Counted from the first letter of the stretch, positions 43,671 to 55,765 are shown. The stretch: 64,000 nucleotides of DNA from Porphyra umbilicalis (GCA_002049455.2 KV918962.1:79364-143363); one strand, 5' to 3'. Numbers and translations: made by a program. The notes: generated by a model from the sequence alone, not told the origin.

Positions 43671-46477
43671 TGAATTGACCCAATTTGGTCCGCGGGCCCC
43701 GCCCGAGTGGATTCCGGCGCCGCCGCCGGCCGTGCCGCAGCGGGCGGTGACGCGGCCGGGCCGGGCGGAGCGTGGACACCCTCGGTCGAGGACGCGTCGC
43801 CGCCTCTGCCGCCACCTGCTGGAGGCGGCGGGGGCGCCCCCGCCAGGCCCACATAGTATAGCGAACTCTGCAAATGCGTCGGCCACCATCACGGACGGGT
43901 GGGGCACAGGCAGGCCGCAGAGGCCGCGATGGCCACCACGCCGTTCTACTAGGCCAACAGGCCTCTGCCTTGTGTGCGTCAGAGCCAGGGCGCGCCGCCG
44001 TGGCATGCGCGCGCGCAGCCGGTGCGCACGTAGAAGGTGCGTCAGCAATGATCAGTGCAAATAAGACATCCCCCGGTGTTAACGTCCACGAACATCCCGC
44101 CTTTGAGCTAAAGCTGCTGTTGATCCGTCCAAAATAATGGAGCTGGAAAAGAAACAAGGCCATGCTGTCTACATGATCGTATGAAAGCCCACAGACCTGA
44201 CACATAAACCTACCGCCCTCAGCCGCGCCGGCATACTGCATGGTTGTGGTAAACCGGAAATGCAGCCGGGCAAGCATCCTGAACAGGTTGACAAGCCAGC
44301 GTGATAGCATATGCCAATTCGCTGGCGCGTCCTGGGCGCATGGATGCACTCAAAATGCCAGCCTGAGATGGTGCAGTGGCAGCAGTCGATGTTTGGGAGA
44401 TGCAGGCGGCAGCGATCATGCCGAAATTATTTCTGAGGGCTGGGACTTGAGAACTGAGCGGGTTGCTCCGTCCTGTTTTGTAAATTTACGTCGTCACGTA
44501 TTTATGACTTACTCCGATTTGCATGGACACAGTTACTAAGAGTGGCCCCCATCGTGGTTCATCCAGACTTCACGCGAATGTGGTCCATTAGGGCAATTTA
44601 GCTTGGTATTAAGCTGCTTAGGGTCGTTGACCCAGGTAGTACCACGAAGGCACACCGGCGACCAAGTCGATGCATCGACGAGTAACATGGTCTGCCCCAC
44701 TCATGAGGAACCCTATATGCACGCGCTCATTGCCGACGCGCCCATGAGGACAACCGTGAATTGCTACATCAGTGACTGTGAACAAGAGTCGAGCAGCGCG
44801 CCGGAGTATGGTGAAAAAAGAGTTTATGTTGAACGGAAAAGCGTGAAACAAAAAGAACGGGGAGGGAGGCCAGACAAAAGAACAGTCCTCGCATGAACAA
44901 TGTTGAAAGAGGCACGCACAGGAAGACGACGGCGGCGGCAGATGCCAACTTCTTGCTCGGTGCGGCTTTTCCTGCGAGACCAAGCAGTTTGTACAGCGCA
45001 GCAAAAAATAAACACCGAGAGCACAGCGCCAGAAGGAGACGAGTTGGTGTAGGGGGGATGCACGCGCCGCAATGGCATGGAGAAACGATGACCAGGAACA
45101 ACGAAAAGAGACACGTGTTAGCACCTCTGTATCCATGCATCTCCGAAAGTACGTGAGGAACATCATCCAATCCAGGCCAGTCACAACATCATCACTAGCC
45201 ACATGCTCAGCTGGACATGTAGCCGACCATACAAATCAGAGGCATACAAAGATAGGGTGCGTGTCTAAGCATACCTGTTACCACACAGGTAAGGTCACGG
45301 TGTCGCGCGGGGAGGGCGAAGGAAGATCAGCCATTGATGCGCGTAACAGGGACGACGGTCGTGGAGAAGGAGGCTGGCGCACGCTCCACCGCACCCGGCT
45401 AGGTGGTGGTGCACCCCCCCCCACCGGGTGGTGGCGCTTCAAACGAGGTCACTGGATCGTCCCGTGCTGTGGTGTGAACGAATGCGGGCCACACATATTC
45501 GTAGATGTGCGACGACGATTCACATTTCGTCCGCGTTATATTGCACTTTGGAACTGATCTGTCACAGATGTTGATCATCTTTGCTTGCAGCGATTAGTGC
45601 AACGCAACAGTGCAGTAGTGTCAGTTGCATCGGATTTGTGCGTGCCGCGATGCTATCGTGTGCTAACCGACTCGAATTAGACATAACTGCTCAAAATGGA
45701 GAGGTCTTGCTTATCGGCCATGCAACCAGTGTCTCCATGACCCTCGTGATTGATGTGACACGCAGGACGTGCAAGATCTGATCCAAGCGGGCCCGGGCGC
45801 ACTCGATCAGCTGCGGGCAGACCACGTGCAGAGCGTTTGCGCATGCCAGACAGGTGCGAGCACGGTTCCCTTCGATCGGCGGCATGGTCAGGAAAACTGC
45901 AGACGAGAGTGTGCCAGCCGGCCAAAAAAAGTGATCTGTTGGTCCGTCTTTCCGGGCAAGTGGACGCCCTGGCCCACAGACCCTTCTGAGAGGGTAACAT
46001 GTGGAGAACTGTTGATGGCAACTGTTCCCGAAGATGTCGGTTCCCGAACGTTCATTGGCCTGTGGCAGCGCAGCTTCTGCTGTGCTGCTGGTCAGCCAAT
46101 GACAAATAACTGACATCGGCACATGTGTGGCAGTGTTTCCAACCCATCGCAACAGTGCTCCATATCGTTGCCCCAAACGCACTCTTGTCGATCCTAACAG
46201 CTGAAGCCAACGCCACGTCATTAATATCGGCATGAATGATCGTTGTCACGTGAACTGCGGCGTAAGGGTTCTGATCATATCTCGCGAGTACATCCTGAGA
46301 CAGCCTCTGGCAGCTCATGAAGCGTGGTGGTCCACTCCTGTTTTGGAAGTCCTCAGGAAAATGGGCAGATTATCACCAGGTTCCGGTCGAAAATTGGCCA
46401 CTTTGTTCGAGTGAGAAGCGTTGCCTGCACATGTTAGCTTCTGGGACTGCGGGATTTTCTGGAGAAAGACTGTAGTA
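43671..46477. other. No gene found
   Basis: Short frames only. A minus-strand frame at about 44040-44349 has a Cys-x2-Cys...His pattern (FMCQVCGLSY), too weak to call. Confidence 0.5.
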
Positions 46478-46502
46478 TGGCACTTCCCTCAAAAATGGAC
46501 AC
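46478..46502 (+). repeat. TA-flanked terminal motif TGGCACTTCCC
   Basis: TA at 46476-46477 precedes TGGCACTTCCCTCAAAAATG. The inverted form of this sequence occurs at 56217-56241 and 59122-59146, each followed by TA. The pattern resembles the ends of TA-targeting elements of the Tc1/mariner type. Confidence 0.5.
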
Positions 46503-48687
46503 CCCCCGGATCATGCGCACGATGACCCCTCTCACAGACCCCGTGAGGGGCGGCACGAAGTCGACGGGGCGCACGATGTCTTACAGAGCAGCTCAACACG
46601 AGTTCGGATGCCAGGACATTTCTCGCCCATCGTAAGGGCCCGACTCTGAGTCTTCCATCTGTCTTTTCCACACCGAAGCGCTCTTCGGTGTGTGAGAGAC
46701 TCGGAAAGAGCTCTTTGGCAGGCAATTTTAGGGCTCTCTGGAGGCCTGCTCGAAGAGAGCGTACTTTATTGCTGAAGGCACCAGTCTGACGCATCAAATC
46801 CCCCATAAACAGTCCTCCGCCTCGCAGCTTAGCATTACTCTGTTTGATTATTAAAACAACTCGTGCTATGCTGAGACTGGCGCGTCGGTCGTCGACCGCC
46901 GCCCCATGGTGCCTCGTCTGGGCTGCTGGGCGGTGCGGGGGCGCGAAGGCTCTCGTGCACGTGGCGGCTGGGGAGGTGTGGGTACAAAGTGCACGCCACC
47001 TCCGCCGACCGTGCGCACCTCTGCATTCTTCACCGCCGTCACACCCATGCCACTCTCCGTGTCTACCACGCCCCCACTTACCGACCGTTCTTGTGCCTGC
47101 CCCTTCTTGTTTGGACCTCCTCTCCTTCCTCGCCCCCCTCCCTCACCCGCTGACGCTGGCTTCATGGTCGTGGGTGCGGCTTACGCCGCCGTAGCGTCTC
47201 CTATCTGTGCCGCCGCCGTTGGTGGGACTCGTCTACTCAAGGTAAGGGAGGCGACGTTGCTGTGGTATGGTGGCGGCGCCCGCGGTGAGGGTGGCGGAGA
47301 GCCACTTTGTATTTTTGATTACCAGCGGGGGCTTTGGCCGTGATTCGGGTGGTGGTAGAGGGGGGTGGCGGGGATGGGCTTGGCGCCGGAAGGGTGAAGG
47401 AGAAGGGTGGACGAGGGGTGGGCAGTGTTGGACGAGATGGGGGTAGGAGTAGGTGTGGTGTTGGAGGAGAGAGACGCTGTGAGAGTGGGTATGGCAGGGC
47501 GAGGGGCGGGACGGTGGCTGTCGGCGTGATGGTTGTTGCGTGATGGTGTGCAGTGCACGAGGCGGGTGGTGGGGGGCTGTGACTAGATAGGTCGGCAGGC
47601 GGGGGCGGGAGGACGACGACACCGGGAGAGGGCGTAGCCGTGCTCTTTGAATGTTTGAACGAAGCTTGGGGTGCAGATGTCGGCTCTCTCAGGGAATTGA
47701 GAGAGTGGTCTCAGGGGACTCTTCGAAACACCTGAACAGTGCAGTGTTCGACCTCTCTCGCATTGAACTGAGAGAGCTCTTTGGCTAATACTTCTCTGTC
47801 TCCCACATTGTCGCCAAAGAGCTCTTTCGGACCTCTGCAATCAGCCCGATACACACCAAATCTGAGACCCTTACGATCACGTGGTCGGGATTGCGGAATC
47901 GAGGAGAACGAGCGATCTGATGGCCCATTGTCTTAGCCAAGTGGGCCAGGTCGTAATATCTGGCTACTTGTCACCATTAAGATTCCCGGTTTCGATATCG
48001 GGCAGGACATCGTGCGAGATGCACGGTATCCAGTTCGTGTAGAGTTAATCAGAAGCCCCTAACTGGGCCAGTGGAAGCGGGTCGGCTGATTTCGTCTCGA
48101 TTATGACTGCCAATTTCCGGCCTCCCGGGCTGAAAAGAAGGCATCGTGCACGACATCGTGCTGCCCCGTCAAGCGTGCAATCCGTAATGTGTGGCGTGCA
48201 AACATGGCCGTCCGTCTGGGGCGTGCAGCTGTGCACGGATCTGCCGACTCAGAATGGCAGCATCGATTTTTTATTGGACGTGCGCGTCGTCTCGTGGGCG
48301 TCACGAAAGTCAATCTCCCGGATCATTCCGCAGTGGACCGCCGTTCCGTTCCCCAACTGTGCAAGGCACCCCTCTCTGGGTGCACACTGCCACAGCCCAC
48401 GTCACACCCTTTCGAGCGGCGCAAAGTTGAGCGAGACGTCGTGGGAGGGGCCGTCGGCCCACCAATGGACTCGACACAGAACAGAAAGCGCCTGCAAGCT
48501 GGCGTAGCAGGATACTCCATGAGCATCTCATCGATCGTCCTACTCCTCGACCTAACACAGAACGCACATAATCTGCGGATGTACAGATATTTCTGCCAAA
48601 GTTTATGGCCGACGGACTGTCCGCGTGTGGCTGACGTGCCTGCAGAGCTCGGCACGCTGATGAGCAAGAAAGAGGGGTGGCGGATTG
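46503..48687. other. No confident gene; GC island and inverted short repeats
   Basis: CGGAAAGAGCTCTTTGGC at 46702-46719 is matched in inverted form at 47813-47830 with one difference, and AGAGAGCTCTTTGGC occurs again at about 47771. Between them is a GC island (46860-47620). A strong splice-donor-like CAAGGTAAGG lies at about 47238, but I could not build a gene around it. Confidence 0.4.
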
Positions 48688-48812
48688 CCACCTCCACCGT
48701 CGCCACCCCCACCGTCGCCAACCCCACCGTCGCCACCCCCACCGTCGCCACCCCCACCGTCGGCACCCCCACCGTCGGCACCCCCACCGTCGCCAACCCC
48801 ATCGTCGCCACT
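48688..48812. repeat. 15-bp tandem repeat (CACCGTCGCCACCCC)
   Basis: About eight units with few changes (GTCGCC to GTCGGC, CACCCC to CAACCC). On the plus strand it reads TPTVA-type pentapeptides, on the minus strand GDGGG. The DNA after it (48830-49090) is a GCC-rich Ala string. Confidence 0.85.
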
Positions 48813-49789
48813 CTCCATCACCGTCGTCGCCCTTAAGCTTGCCGCCCCCGCTTCCTCCGCCGCCGCCCCCGGCGCAGCCGCCGCCGCGGTCGCCGCCTTA
48901 GCAGCCCTCGCCAGCGCCCCCGTCGTGGCCGCCTCCGATCCCGCCGCCGCCGCCTTTGCCCCCGCACTGGTGGTTGCGTCTTTAGGCGGCCCCGCCACAG
49001 CCCTTTTTGTCGCCGCCGCCCCCGCCCCCGTTGTCGCCGCCCCCGTCGTCGCTGCCCCCACCATCCCGCCCCAATTCCCTGCGATCTCCTGACCCGCCCC
49101 GACTGTGGCTGCCGCCGTCGCCGCCGACGACACCCCCGCCTCGGCCCCCGCCATCGCCGACGCCGCATTTGTTTCTTTTTCCCTCCCGCCGCCGCTGTCC
49201 CTTTTTCTTGGATTCTCATCCAAACATCACCCTACTTACTCTGCTTTCTCCACTTCTTCTCTCTCTTATGTTGTCAGTTTGGGGCCACATAAAACAATCC
49301 TGTTTGCCGCAGGCGTTCGCTCCGAGACGCCATGGGCTAGTGGAAATAAAGTGACAACTCCCACCTTCGCAGAATGTCGGTCATCGTGGCGACGGCTTCC
49401 ACGCGGGTGAGCACGATAAGGCAGAGGGAGCAATGGCTCGCACGACATGAGAGCGCGGATTGGGGTGGGTGCGAGAATAAAACCACAAAAAATATTTATT
49501 CTTTCTTGGCGCAGAGGCGCAACTGGCCGACGACATGCACACAAAGCAAAGAGCTGATTGGACTTGACGGCGATGATGGCCGTGGCGAAGGTTCAGAAGG
49601 TGGTATCGATGAATGCGAGCAGAGATCATTGTTAACGCCTAGAAACAGCAGTACAAGAGAAGGATAAAGAAAATGGATGGAGCGTGAGGTGAGTTGTGAT
49701 CGGAAAAAAAAAGGGGACAGGCGACGGGCGGCGGCGGCGGCAGCAGCACGCAGACGGGCCGCCCCCGCCGCCCGTACCCGCCGTCCGTA
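48813..49789. other. No gene; low-complexity and left flank of Copia
   Basis: An Ala/Pro-coding GCC tract to 49090, then balanced sequence. The last 90 bp (GGCGGCGGCGGCGGC, CGCCCGTACCCGCCG) are the GC-rich target site of the Copia insertion, continued at 54651. Confidence 0.5.
49784..49789. repeat. Copia target-site duplication, left
   Basis: TCCGTA directly before the left LTR equals TCCGTA at 54651-54656 directly after the right LTR. Copia elements usually duplicate 5 bp, so one of the six matching bases may be chance. Confidence 0.85.
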
Positions 49790-50101
49790 TGTCAAGCAAA
49801 CAGGTGCACTTTACCCCTCGGGGTCCACTCGGCCCTCGCTCATCGCGCTCTTATACTCTCGTGGTGCCCCCGCGGTCCCACCCCGCCGTGCCGGTCGCGT
49901 CTACCTGCGGTGCCCGCCCAGGGATGCTCCCGCCGGCGCCGCCCCACACGCAGGCGGAACAACACAATACACCGCAATAAAACTCACTCCTTACACCATC
50001 GGGCCATGACACAACTATCAGGCCGTGCCACTGAAAACCCGACTAACCCCAGCAATGCGGCTGACACATGTTGGGCTTGCGGCCGCCACCTGGCGCCAAC
50101 A
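49790..50101 (-). repeat. 3' LTR of Copia
   Basis: 312 bp, TGTCAAGC...GCGCCAACA on the plus strand. It is about 95% identical to the other LTR by eye. It contains TTATACTC and CAATAAAAC tracts, though their roles on the minus strand are not clear. Confidence 0.95.
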
Positions 50102-50110
50102 CTCCCCTAC
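50102..50110 (-). promoter_or_regulatory. Polypurine tract
   Basis: On the minus strand TAGGGGAG lies directly before the TGTTGG start of the 3' LTR, the expected place for plus-strand priming. Confidence 0.75.
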
Positions 50111-50127
50111 GGCCGCAACCCAGCCCG

Positions 50128-50976
50128 TCACGCTCGCGTCGCGTGCTCTTGGGCTCGTACGCCCAGGCGAGACCGGAAAGCGGCGAAGGCGGCCACAGGC
50201 AGCGGCTTGGTAAAGCCGTCGGCCGCCATCTCCGTCGTCGGCGTGTGGTAGAATGCCACCTCCCCGCGTGCAACGCGGTCCCGCACCATATGATGTGCGA
50301 CATCGATGTGCTTGGCCCGCCCGGTACCCTCCGGGCTGGCCACCATAGCCAGGCAGGCGTTGTTGTCCTCCCCGATCTGGATCGTCGTGATCGGCTCCCC
50401 CAGGTCCGCCAGGAGCTTGCGGAGCCACAAGGCCTCCTTCGTGGCCGCCGCGGCCGCAATATACTGCGCCTCGGCCGTGGATGTTGACACCGTCGGTTTC
50501 CGCCGGCTGGACCAGGACACCGCGGCGCCGTTCCAGCAGAACAGCCAGCCCGTCGTGGACCGGCGTGTCTCTCTGTCCGACGCAAAGTCCGCGTCGCAGC
50601 AGGCCTCCAGCCCGCCGCCGCCGCCAAAGCAGAGGCCCAGGTCGAGCGTGCCCGCGAGGTACCGCAGGACCTGCTTGGCGGCGCGCCAATGGCCCTCCTC
50701 TGGCGCGTGCATAAAGCGCGACAGCACGCCAGCAGCAAAGGCGATGTCTGGGCGCGTTGTGGTCGCCAGGTATAACATGCCGCCCACAAGCTCCGCGAAC
50801 GCGGGCCCCCCCGCGTCCAGCAGGTCCACCCCTGTGCCCGTCAGCACCGTGCCGGGGGCCATGGGCGTCGTCGCCGGGTTGGCGCAGCCCAGCCCGTGCG
50901 CCCCGACGAGGGCGCGGACGTAGCCTGGGCTCGTCAGCGTGAGGGTGCCGGCCGCCCGATCACGGGTGACGCGCAT
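50128..50976 (-). pseudogene. Copia RNase H segment
   Basis: It follows the RT in a shifted frame. RNase H catalytic positions are visible in CDADFASD, STAEAQYIA and EDNNACL, followed by the family's KHIDVAHHMVRD. It ends with TAG at 50128, 27 bp before the end of the 3' LTR side of the internal region. Confidence 0.9.
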
Positions 50977-53006
50977 TCCGAGGAAGTCCCCACCTCCCCC
51001 AGGTCGCGGATGGTGTAAGCCGATGAAATGATGTCCTTAATTGCCTTGATTCCCGCCCGATCCTTGGCTGACAGAAGTACATCGTCCACGTGTACGAGGA
51101 TAAAAATTACGCCGTGGACCATGTGGGTCCAGACGAAGAGGCAGGGGTCCGCGGCTACTCGTACTGCGCCCGCGTTCACCAATGTGGTGGCAAAGTGGCT
51201 GCCCCACAAGCGGCTGGCCTGCTTGCAGCCGTACACGGCGCGGAGGATGTGGCAGACCAGCTTGTTGCCGCCGACCTCGTAGCCCTCGGGCTGCGCCACG
51301 TACACGTCCTTGTCCAGCATGGCATTGAGATAGGCGGTCTTGATGTCTAGGCAGTGGATCTCCATGCCCTTTGCGGCGGCGAGGGCGAGGACCGCGCGCA
51401 CCGTCGCCTTTGCTGGTGTGGGCGCCCACACCTCGTCGTAGTCGAGGCCGGGCTTCTGCGTGAAGCCCCGGACCACAAACCGCGCCTTGTACCGCACCAC
51501 GTTGCCGGCCGCGTCGCGCTTTAGGTCAAAGACCCAGCGGCTGCCGGTAAGCTTAGCGCCCGGCGGGAGGTCCGTCATCTCCCACGCGTTGTTTGCCGCC
51601 AGCGACCGCAGTTCATCCTGCATGGCCTCGCGCCACAGGTGGGCGTCGGGCCGTGTGATGACCTCCGTCACCGTGGCCAGCACGGTGCGCAGGGCCTCGC
51701 TCGTAAAGGACGTCATGGCGGCCTGGTTGGCAGCCCCGGGCTCGTCTTCAAAGAAGCGCTTGGGTCGCCGCAACCGCTCCGGGTAGCGCCCGCGCCCAAA
51801 CGTTGAGGAATTAGACCCGGCACGTGTCGGATCCGATGAAGTTTTCGGGACTTGGTCGACCGGCTCGGATGGACTTGGAGTTGGTGGCGGGCTGGCGGGT
51901 TGACTCGGCGCGCTGTCCGGAGTCCCAGTGGTGGTGTTTGATTGGTCGTCGGTTTCGGCAGTCCAATCTGCGCCGCTGTCAGGAGCCATGCCCGCCGGTG
52001 GGGCACTCGTTTTCCCCGGTGCGCGCACCGAGGTCTCGTCCGCAACGATGTCACGCCGCACCACGACTTTGCGCGACGCGGGGTTGTAGACGCGGTACGC
52101 GTGACCCCCGGCTGCGTACCCGACGACGCGACAAACCATGGTCTTCGGCTGTAGCTTTCGCTGCTGTCCCTTGGGCTTGAGCGCGTACGCGACGCTCCCC
52201 CACACGCGGAGGCAGGCTACGTCCGGCCTTTTGCCATGGACGAGCTCAAATGGGGTAGCCCTTCCGTCGCTCGTCGGCCCGCGGTTGCGCGTGTAGACCA
52301 AGGCAATCAGCGCCTCGGCCCAGAGCTCCTTGCCAAGCTCGGCCTCCGCCAATATGGAGCGGACGCGCTCCATCTGTGTCCGGTTGAGGCGCTCGGCTTT
52401 CCCGTTCTGCTGCGGGGTGTGGGCCGCCGTCGGCTCGAGGCGGATCCCCCGCCGGGAGGAAAATTCCTGCATATCAGTTGAGACGAGCTCCCCAGCACCG
52501 TCACACCGCACGCGCTTGACACGTGCGCCGGCCTGGAGCTCCAGCTGGTTGATCCAGGCCTGGACCGCCTTCCCAGCCTCGCTCTTGGCCTTGAGGGCGG
52601 AGGCCACAGCCAACCCCGTCGCGTCGTCCAGCACGGCGACATAGTGCCGGGCGTTGCCCAGCGAGGCGGAGAGGGGCCCACCGAGGTCCATGTGGATCAG
52701 CTCCAACTTCCTGGTGGCCGCGTCCTCGGTGTGGAACGACTCGGCGTGCATATGCCCCACAACGCACTGGTGGCACAGCGCCCCCTCTGTGGACGCGACG
52801 TCGGTCGTCCGCAACGGCGCCATGCCCTCGACCAGGGTACTGACGGTGCGGAGGTTGGCGGCACTGAGGTGGCAGTAGCGCCTGTGCCAAAGGCGCGCCA
52901 CCTCGCTGGACGCCTGGCCATAGGCCGCGGCGGCCGTCGCCGTATCCTCTACCACCACCTCGTACTGGTTACGGCGATTGGGGTCCCCGTCACCACCAGT
53001 GTGCAC
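50934..53006 (-). pseudogene. Copia integrase and reverse transcriptase segment
   Basis: In order: a zinc domain of the gag_pre-integrase type (LWHRRYCHLS ... CHQC), the integrase core with MDLGGPL, RCDGAGELV and NGKAERLNR carrying the D, D and E residues, a Pro/Ser-rich linker, and the RT with WVFDLKRDAAGNV, DIKTAYLNA and the active site VHVDD in place of the usual Y-V-D-D. The segment ends by frameshift near 50990, next to short G runs on the coding strand. Confidence 0.9.
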
Positions 53007-53749
53007 GATGAGAGCACCGCGCAGGTGTCGGCAATAAAGTTGACCGCGCCTCCGTGCCGGGTCACTGCCCTCACCGACAGCAAGTTATCCGCCAAGCGGG
53101 GCACGTACATCACTTCCTGCATGGCGAACGGGACGCCCGTCCGGGGGGTTAAGAGCAGAGACCCCTTGCCCACAGCCTCGGCCGTCTCGCCGTTTGCCAG
53201 CGTCACAAAGACCCCGTCGGTCGGGATGTAGTTGGCCAAATTGGACGACTTGTCGGTCATGTGGTGACTTGCTCCGGAGTCAACTATCCACGTGTGTTGC
53301 CCATGGCCACGCGACTCCGATTGGCTGGCGGCTTCGGCTTGAGCTGCCGTAGGAGGGCGCTCCTCCATTACAGCAGTCGTGAACGCCACCGCCCCAAAAG
53401 GGCCATCGTCGGGACCCCGACCGCGAACGCCGCCGCCGCCATCCTGCCGCTTCTTGTCTGCCGCCAGTTTGCGGCACTCGTGGCGGTGGTGGCCCGGCTT
53501 GTTGCAGTACCAGAAAAGAACGTGCTTGGCGCCAGGCGCGGCTGACGCTCGCGAGCCACTGCGGCCGCCACTGCTAACGAGGCGATCGGCGCCGTACACC
53601 ACAGAGGGCTCCCCGCCGCCCTTGTGGGCCGCCTCCTTCTGCTCCACCTCCACGGGTAGCAGTGCGGGGAGAAGCTGGTCCCACTGCAGGGACACCCCTG
53701 CCGCCAGCAGCACAGTCGTCACCGTCTTATGCGCCGGGGGCAGGCCGGC
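52949..53749 (-). pseudogene. Copia zinc knuckle and aspartic protease segment
   Basis: It continues the gag frame after the stop. The zinc knuckle reads FWYCNKPGHHRHEC: the first Cys of CCHC is replaced by Phe, so metal binding should be impaired. The protease active site VDSGASHHMT is intact (about 53268-53285). The reading frame is lost near 53020, where the next segment begins in another frame. Confidence 0.85.
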
Positions 53750-54217
53750 TCACACGTGCATCACCGCCGTGTCCTCCCCGACCGGGTGACCAGCGCCGCC
53801 GAGCTCCGCTCGTAGAGTATTGGCCCGCCCAACGTAGGTCATCAGCGCCTCGCCGACGCCCATGGGGAGGGTGGCGAGCTCACGCGTCAGCTGGACCTTT
53901 CGCGCGCTGGTTTTTCTTTGAAACGCATCCGTCAGCGCCTCCCAGGCCTGGCGGGCCGTGCGCGCCTCCGCCAGGGTGGGGAGGTGCTGGGCCTTGGCTC
54001 CAAGGATGATCTCTGCCAGCGCCTTGCGGTCCTTGCGGTTGTACCTCTCTAGCGCGGCCGCCTCTCGCTCCGGCAGGGGCGGCTCCTCGATCGGCTGTGC
54101 CAGCTCCTTGGTCACTAGGTGGGCCATAAAAAGCAGAGCCCATGTATTGTAGTCCTCGTCCAGCTTGGGCACCCGGCGGAACGACCGGTCCTCCGCGTCG
54201 GCCATCAGCCCCTCCAT
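53750..54217 (-). pseudogene. Copia gag (capsid part), ends in premature stop
   Basis: Start ATG at 54217. The segment matches the Copia Gag capsid fold (pattern W..L-F-x-AHL near the start, then LGAKAQHLPTL and ARQAWEALTDAF). It stops at TGA 53750-53752 well before the zinc knuckle. The same frame continues coding directly after the stop, so this looks like a nonsense change rather than a natural gag end. Confidence 0.85.
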
Positions 54218-54323
54218 CTTGGCAAGGGCAGGCAGCGGAAGGGCGCGTCCATCACGTGGGGCAGGGTCGAGAGAGGGGCGTCGTGTGGGAGAGTAGCACC
54301 GCAAGCGTGGGGTTCAGGCGCGG

Positions 54324-54338
54324 GCTGGGCCCATAACC
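54324..54338 (-). promoter_or_regulatory. Primer-binding site for half tRNA-iMet
   Basis: Directly inside the 5' LTR the minus strand reads GGTTATGGGCCCAGC. It is complementary to the anticodon stem-loop of eukaryotic initiator tRNA-Met (GCTGGGCCCATAACC), not to its 3' end. Drosophila copia and yeast Ty5 prime from a cleaved initiator tRNA in this way. The match is 15 nt and starts at the LTR border. Confidence 0.8.
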
Positions 54339-54650
54339 TGTCAAGCAAACACGCGCACTTTACCCCTTGGGGTCCACTCGGCCCTCGCTCCCCGCGCTCT
54401 TATACTCTTTTGGTGCCCCCGCGGTCCCACCCCGCCGTGCCGGTCGCGCCTACCTGCGGTGCCCGCCCAGGGATGCTCCCGCCGGCGCCGCCCCACACGC
54501 TGGCGGAACAACACAATACACCGCAATAAAACTCACTCCTCACACCATCGGGCCATGACACAACTATCAGGCCGTGCCACTGAAAGCCCGACTTACTCCA
54601 GCAATGCGGCTGACACGTGTTGGGCTTGCGGCCGCCACATGGCGCCAACA
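54339..54650 (-). repeat. 5' LTR of Copia
   Basis: 312 bp, same ends as the other LTR. Transcription of the element would start here and run to lower coordinates. Confidence 0.95.
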
Positions 54651-54656
54651 TCCGTA
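54651..54656. repeat. Copia target-site duplication, right
   Basis: TCCGTA, equal to 49784-49789. Confidence 0.85.
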
Positions 54657-55654
54657 CCCGCCGCCGCCCAAGCGGCCGGCAGGGGACATGGGCGCGGTGC
54701 GGGGGAGGGGGCTCTGCATCGGCAGCCCAACGGCTGCGCTTGCCGGCGCTTTCGGCGCCTGCCGCCGTGTCGGGCACAGGGCTGTCCCTCCCGCGGTGCC
54801 GCGGCAGGGCCGACGCGGGGCCGCGCCCGCTGGCGGGGTGGCCGCCGGCGGCCGCACCCGCCGAGAGGCGGCGGGCGCGGTCGCGTCTGTTTTCGCCGTG
54901 TCCCCGCCGCCGGCCGCTGGCCGGTCACTATGCTGACGCGGCTGTACCGGCGGCGGCCGACGGGCCGGCGGGGAAAACGGCGACAGCGGCGGCGCCCGAC
55001 ACGCCCGCCGCGTCGCCGCCCCCGTCTCCCGCGCCCCCCTCGCCCGCCCGGCTGGCGCCGTTGCGGGCGGGGGGGCGCACCTCCGAGAGCACCCGCACCG
55101 ACGCGACCACCACCGCCTAGGGGCCGACGCGGCACGCGAGGTCGGCGGCCGCGTCACGGACGACGGTTGTGAGCTGCCGCACCGCCGCGCCTTCCGCGTC
55201 GGTGGTGGCCATGGCTGCGGCGGCGGCGGCGGCGGCGGCGCGGGCGGAGAAAGTGGGGGCGGTAGCGGCGCCGCTGAAGGCGGCGGCAACGGTGTGGTTG
55301 AGGGCGTGGGAAGCGAGGGTAAAGGCGGGCGTCGAGAGGACGAGAGCGGCTTCGGCGTGGACGGTGCCGGTGGCGTTGGCGGCAGCGGCGTGGGCTGGGG
55401 CGGCGAAAGCGGGTGCGGCCGCGGTGGCGGCGGGAGTGCCGGTGGCGAGGGCGGGGGCGTGGGCAACAGCGGTTACGGCGCGGGCGGGCGCGGCCTGGGC
55501 GTGGGCGGGCGCGGCAAGGGCGGGCGCGACGGCGGCGACGGCAGTGGCGGCGAGGGTTGCGGCGTCCACGGCGGGAGCGGGGTCGCCCACGGCGGGGGCG
55601 GGGGCGGGGTCGCCCACGGCGGGGGAGAGGGCGGCGAGGGTGGGAACCTAGGCG

Positions 55655-55765
55655 GCCATGGCGGGGGCAGGGGCGGCCATGGCGGGGGTGGGGGTGGCCC
55701 GGCCATGGTGGGGGCGGGAGCGGCCATGGCGGGGGCGGGGGCGGCCATGGCGGGGACGTGGGCGG
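55655..55765. repeat. Short GC repeat around GCGGCCATGGCGGGG
   Basis: Five or so copies at irregular 18-27 bp spacing. On the minus strand they read MAAPAPA-type peptides. Confidence 0.7.

Larger units (their letters stand above)
49790..54650 (-). mobile_element. Full-length Ty1/copia LTR retrotransposon
   Basis: A 4861-bp element on the minus strand. It has two 312-bp LTRs that begin TG and end CA, a six-base flanking duplication, a primer-binding site, a polypurine tract and gag-protease-integrase-RT-RNase H in Copia order. By eye the LTRs differ at about 15 of 312 positions, so the insertion is not very recent. The polyprotein is interrupted by one stop and two frameshifts, so this copy should not move by itself. 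Confidence 0.97.

Noticed and set aside
43860..44349. Minus-strand frame with Cys-x2-Cys and His as a zinc finger
   Set aside because: Spacing does not fit a known finger, and the frame runs into low-complexity Pro/Arg sequence.
46844..47240. Possible exon with an Arg/Ala-rich, mitochondrial-presequence-like start and a CAAGGTAAGG donor
   Set aside because: No acceptor, downstream exon or domain could be matched, and other frames are equally open.
53750..53752. TGA between gag and protease as a programmed readthrough signal
   Set aside because: It lies before the zinc knuckle, and the copy has other lesions, so a nonsense mutation is simpler. Copia elements normally use one frame.
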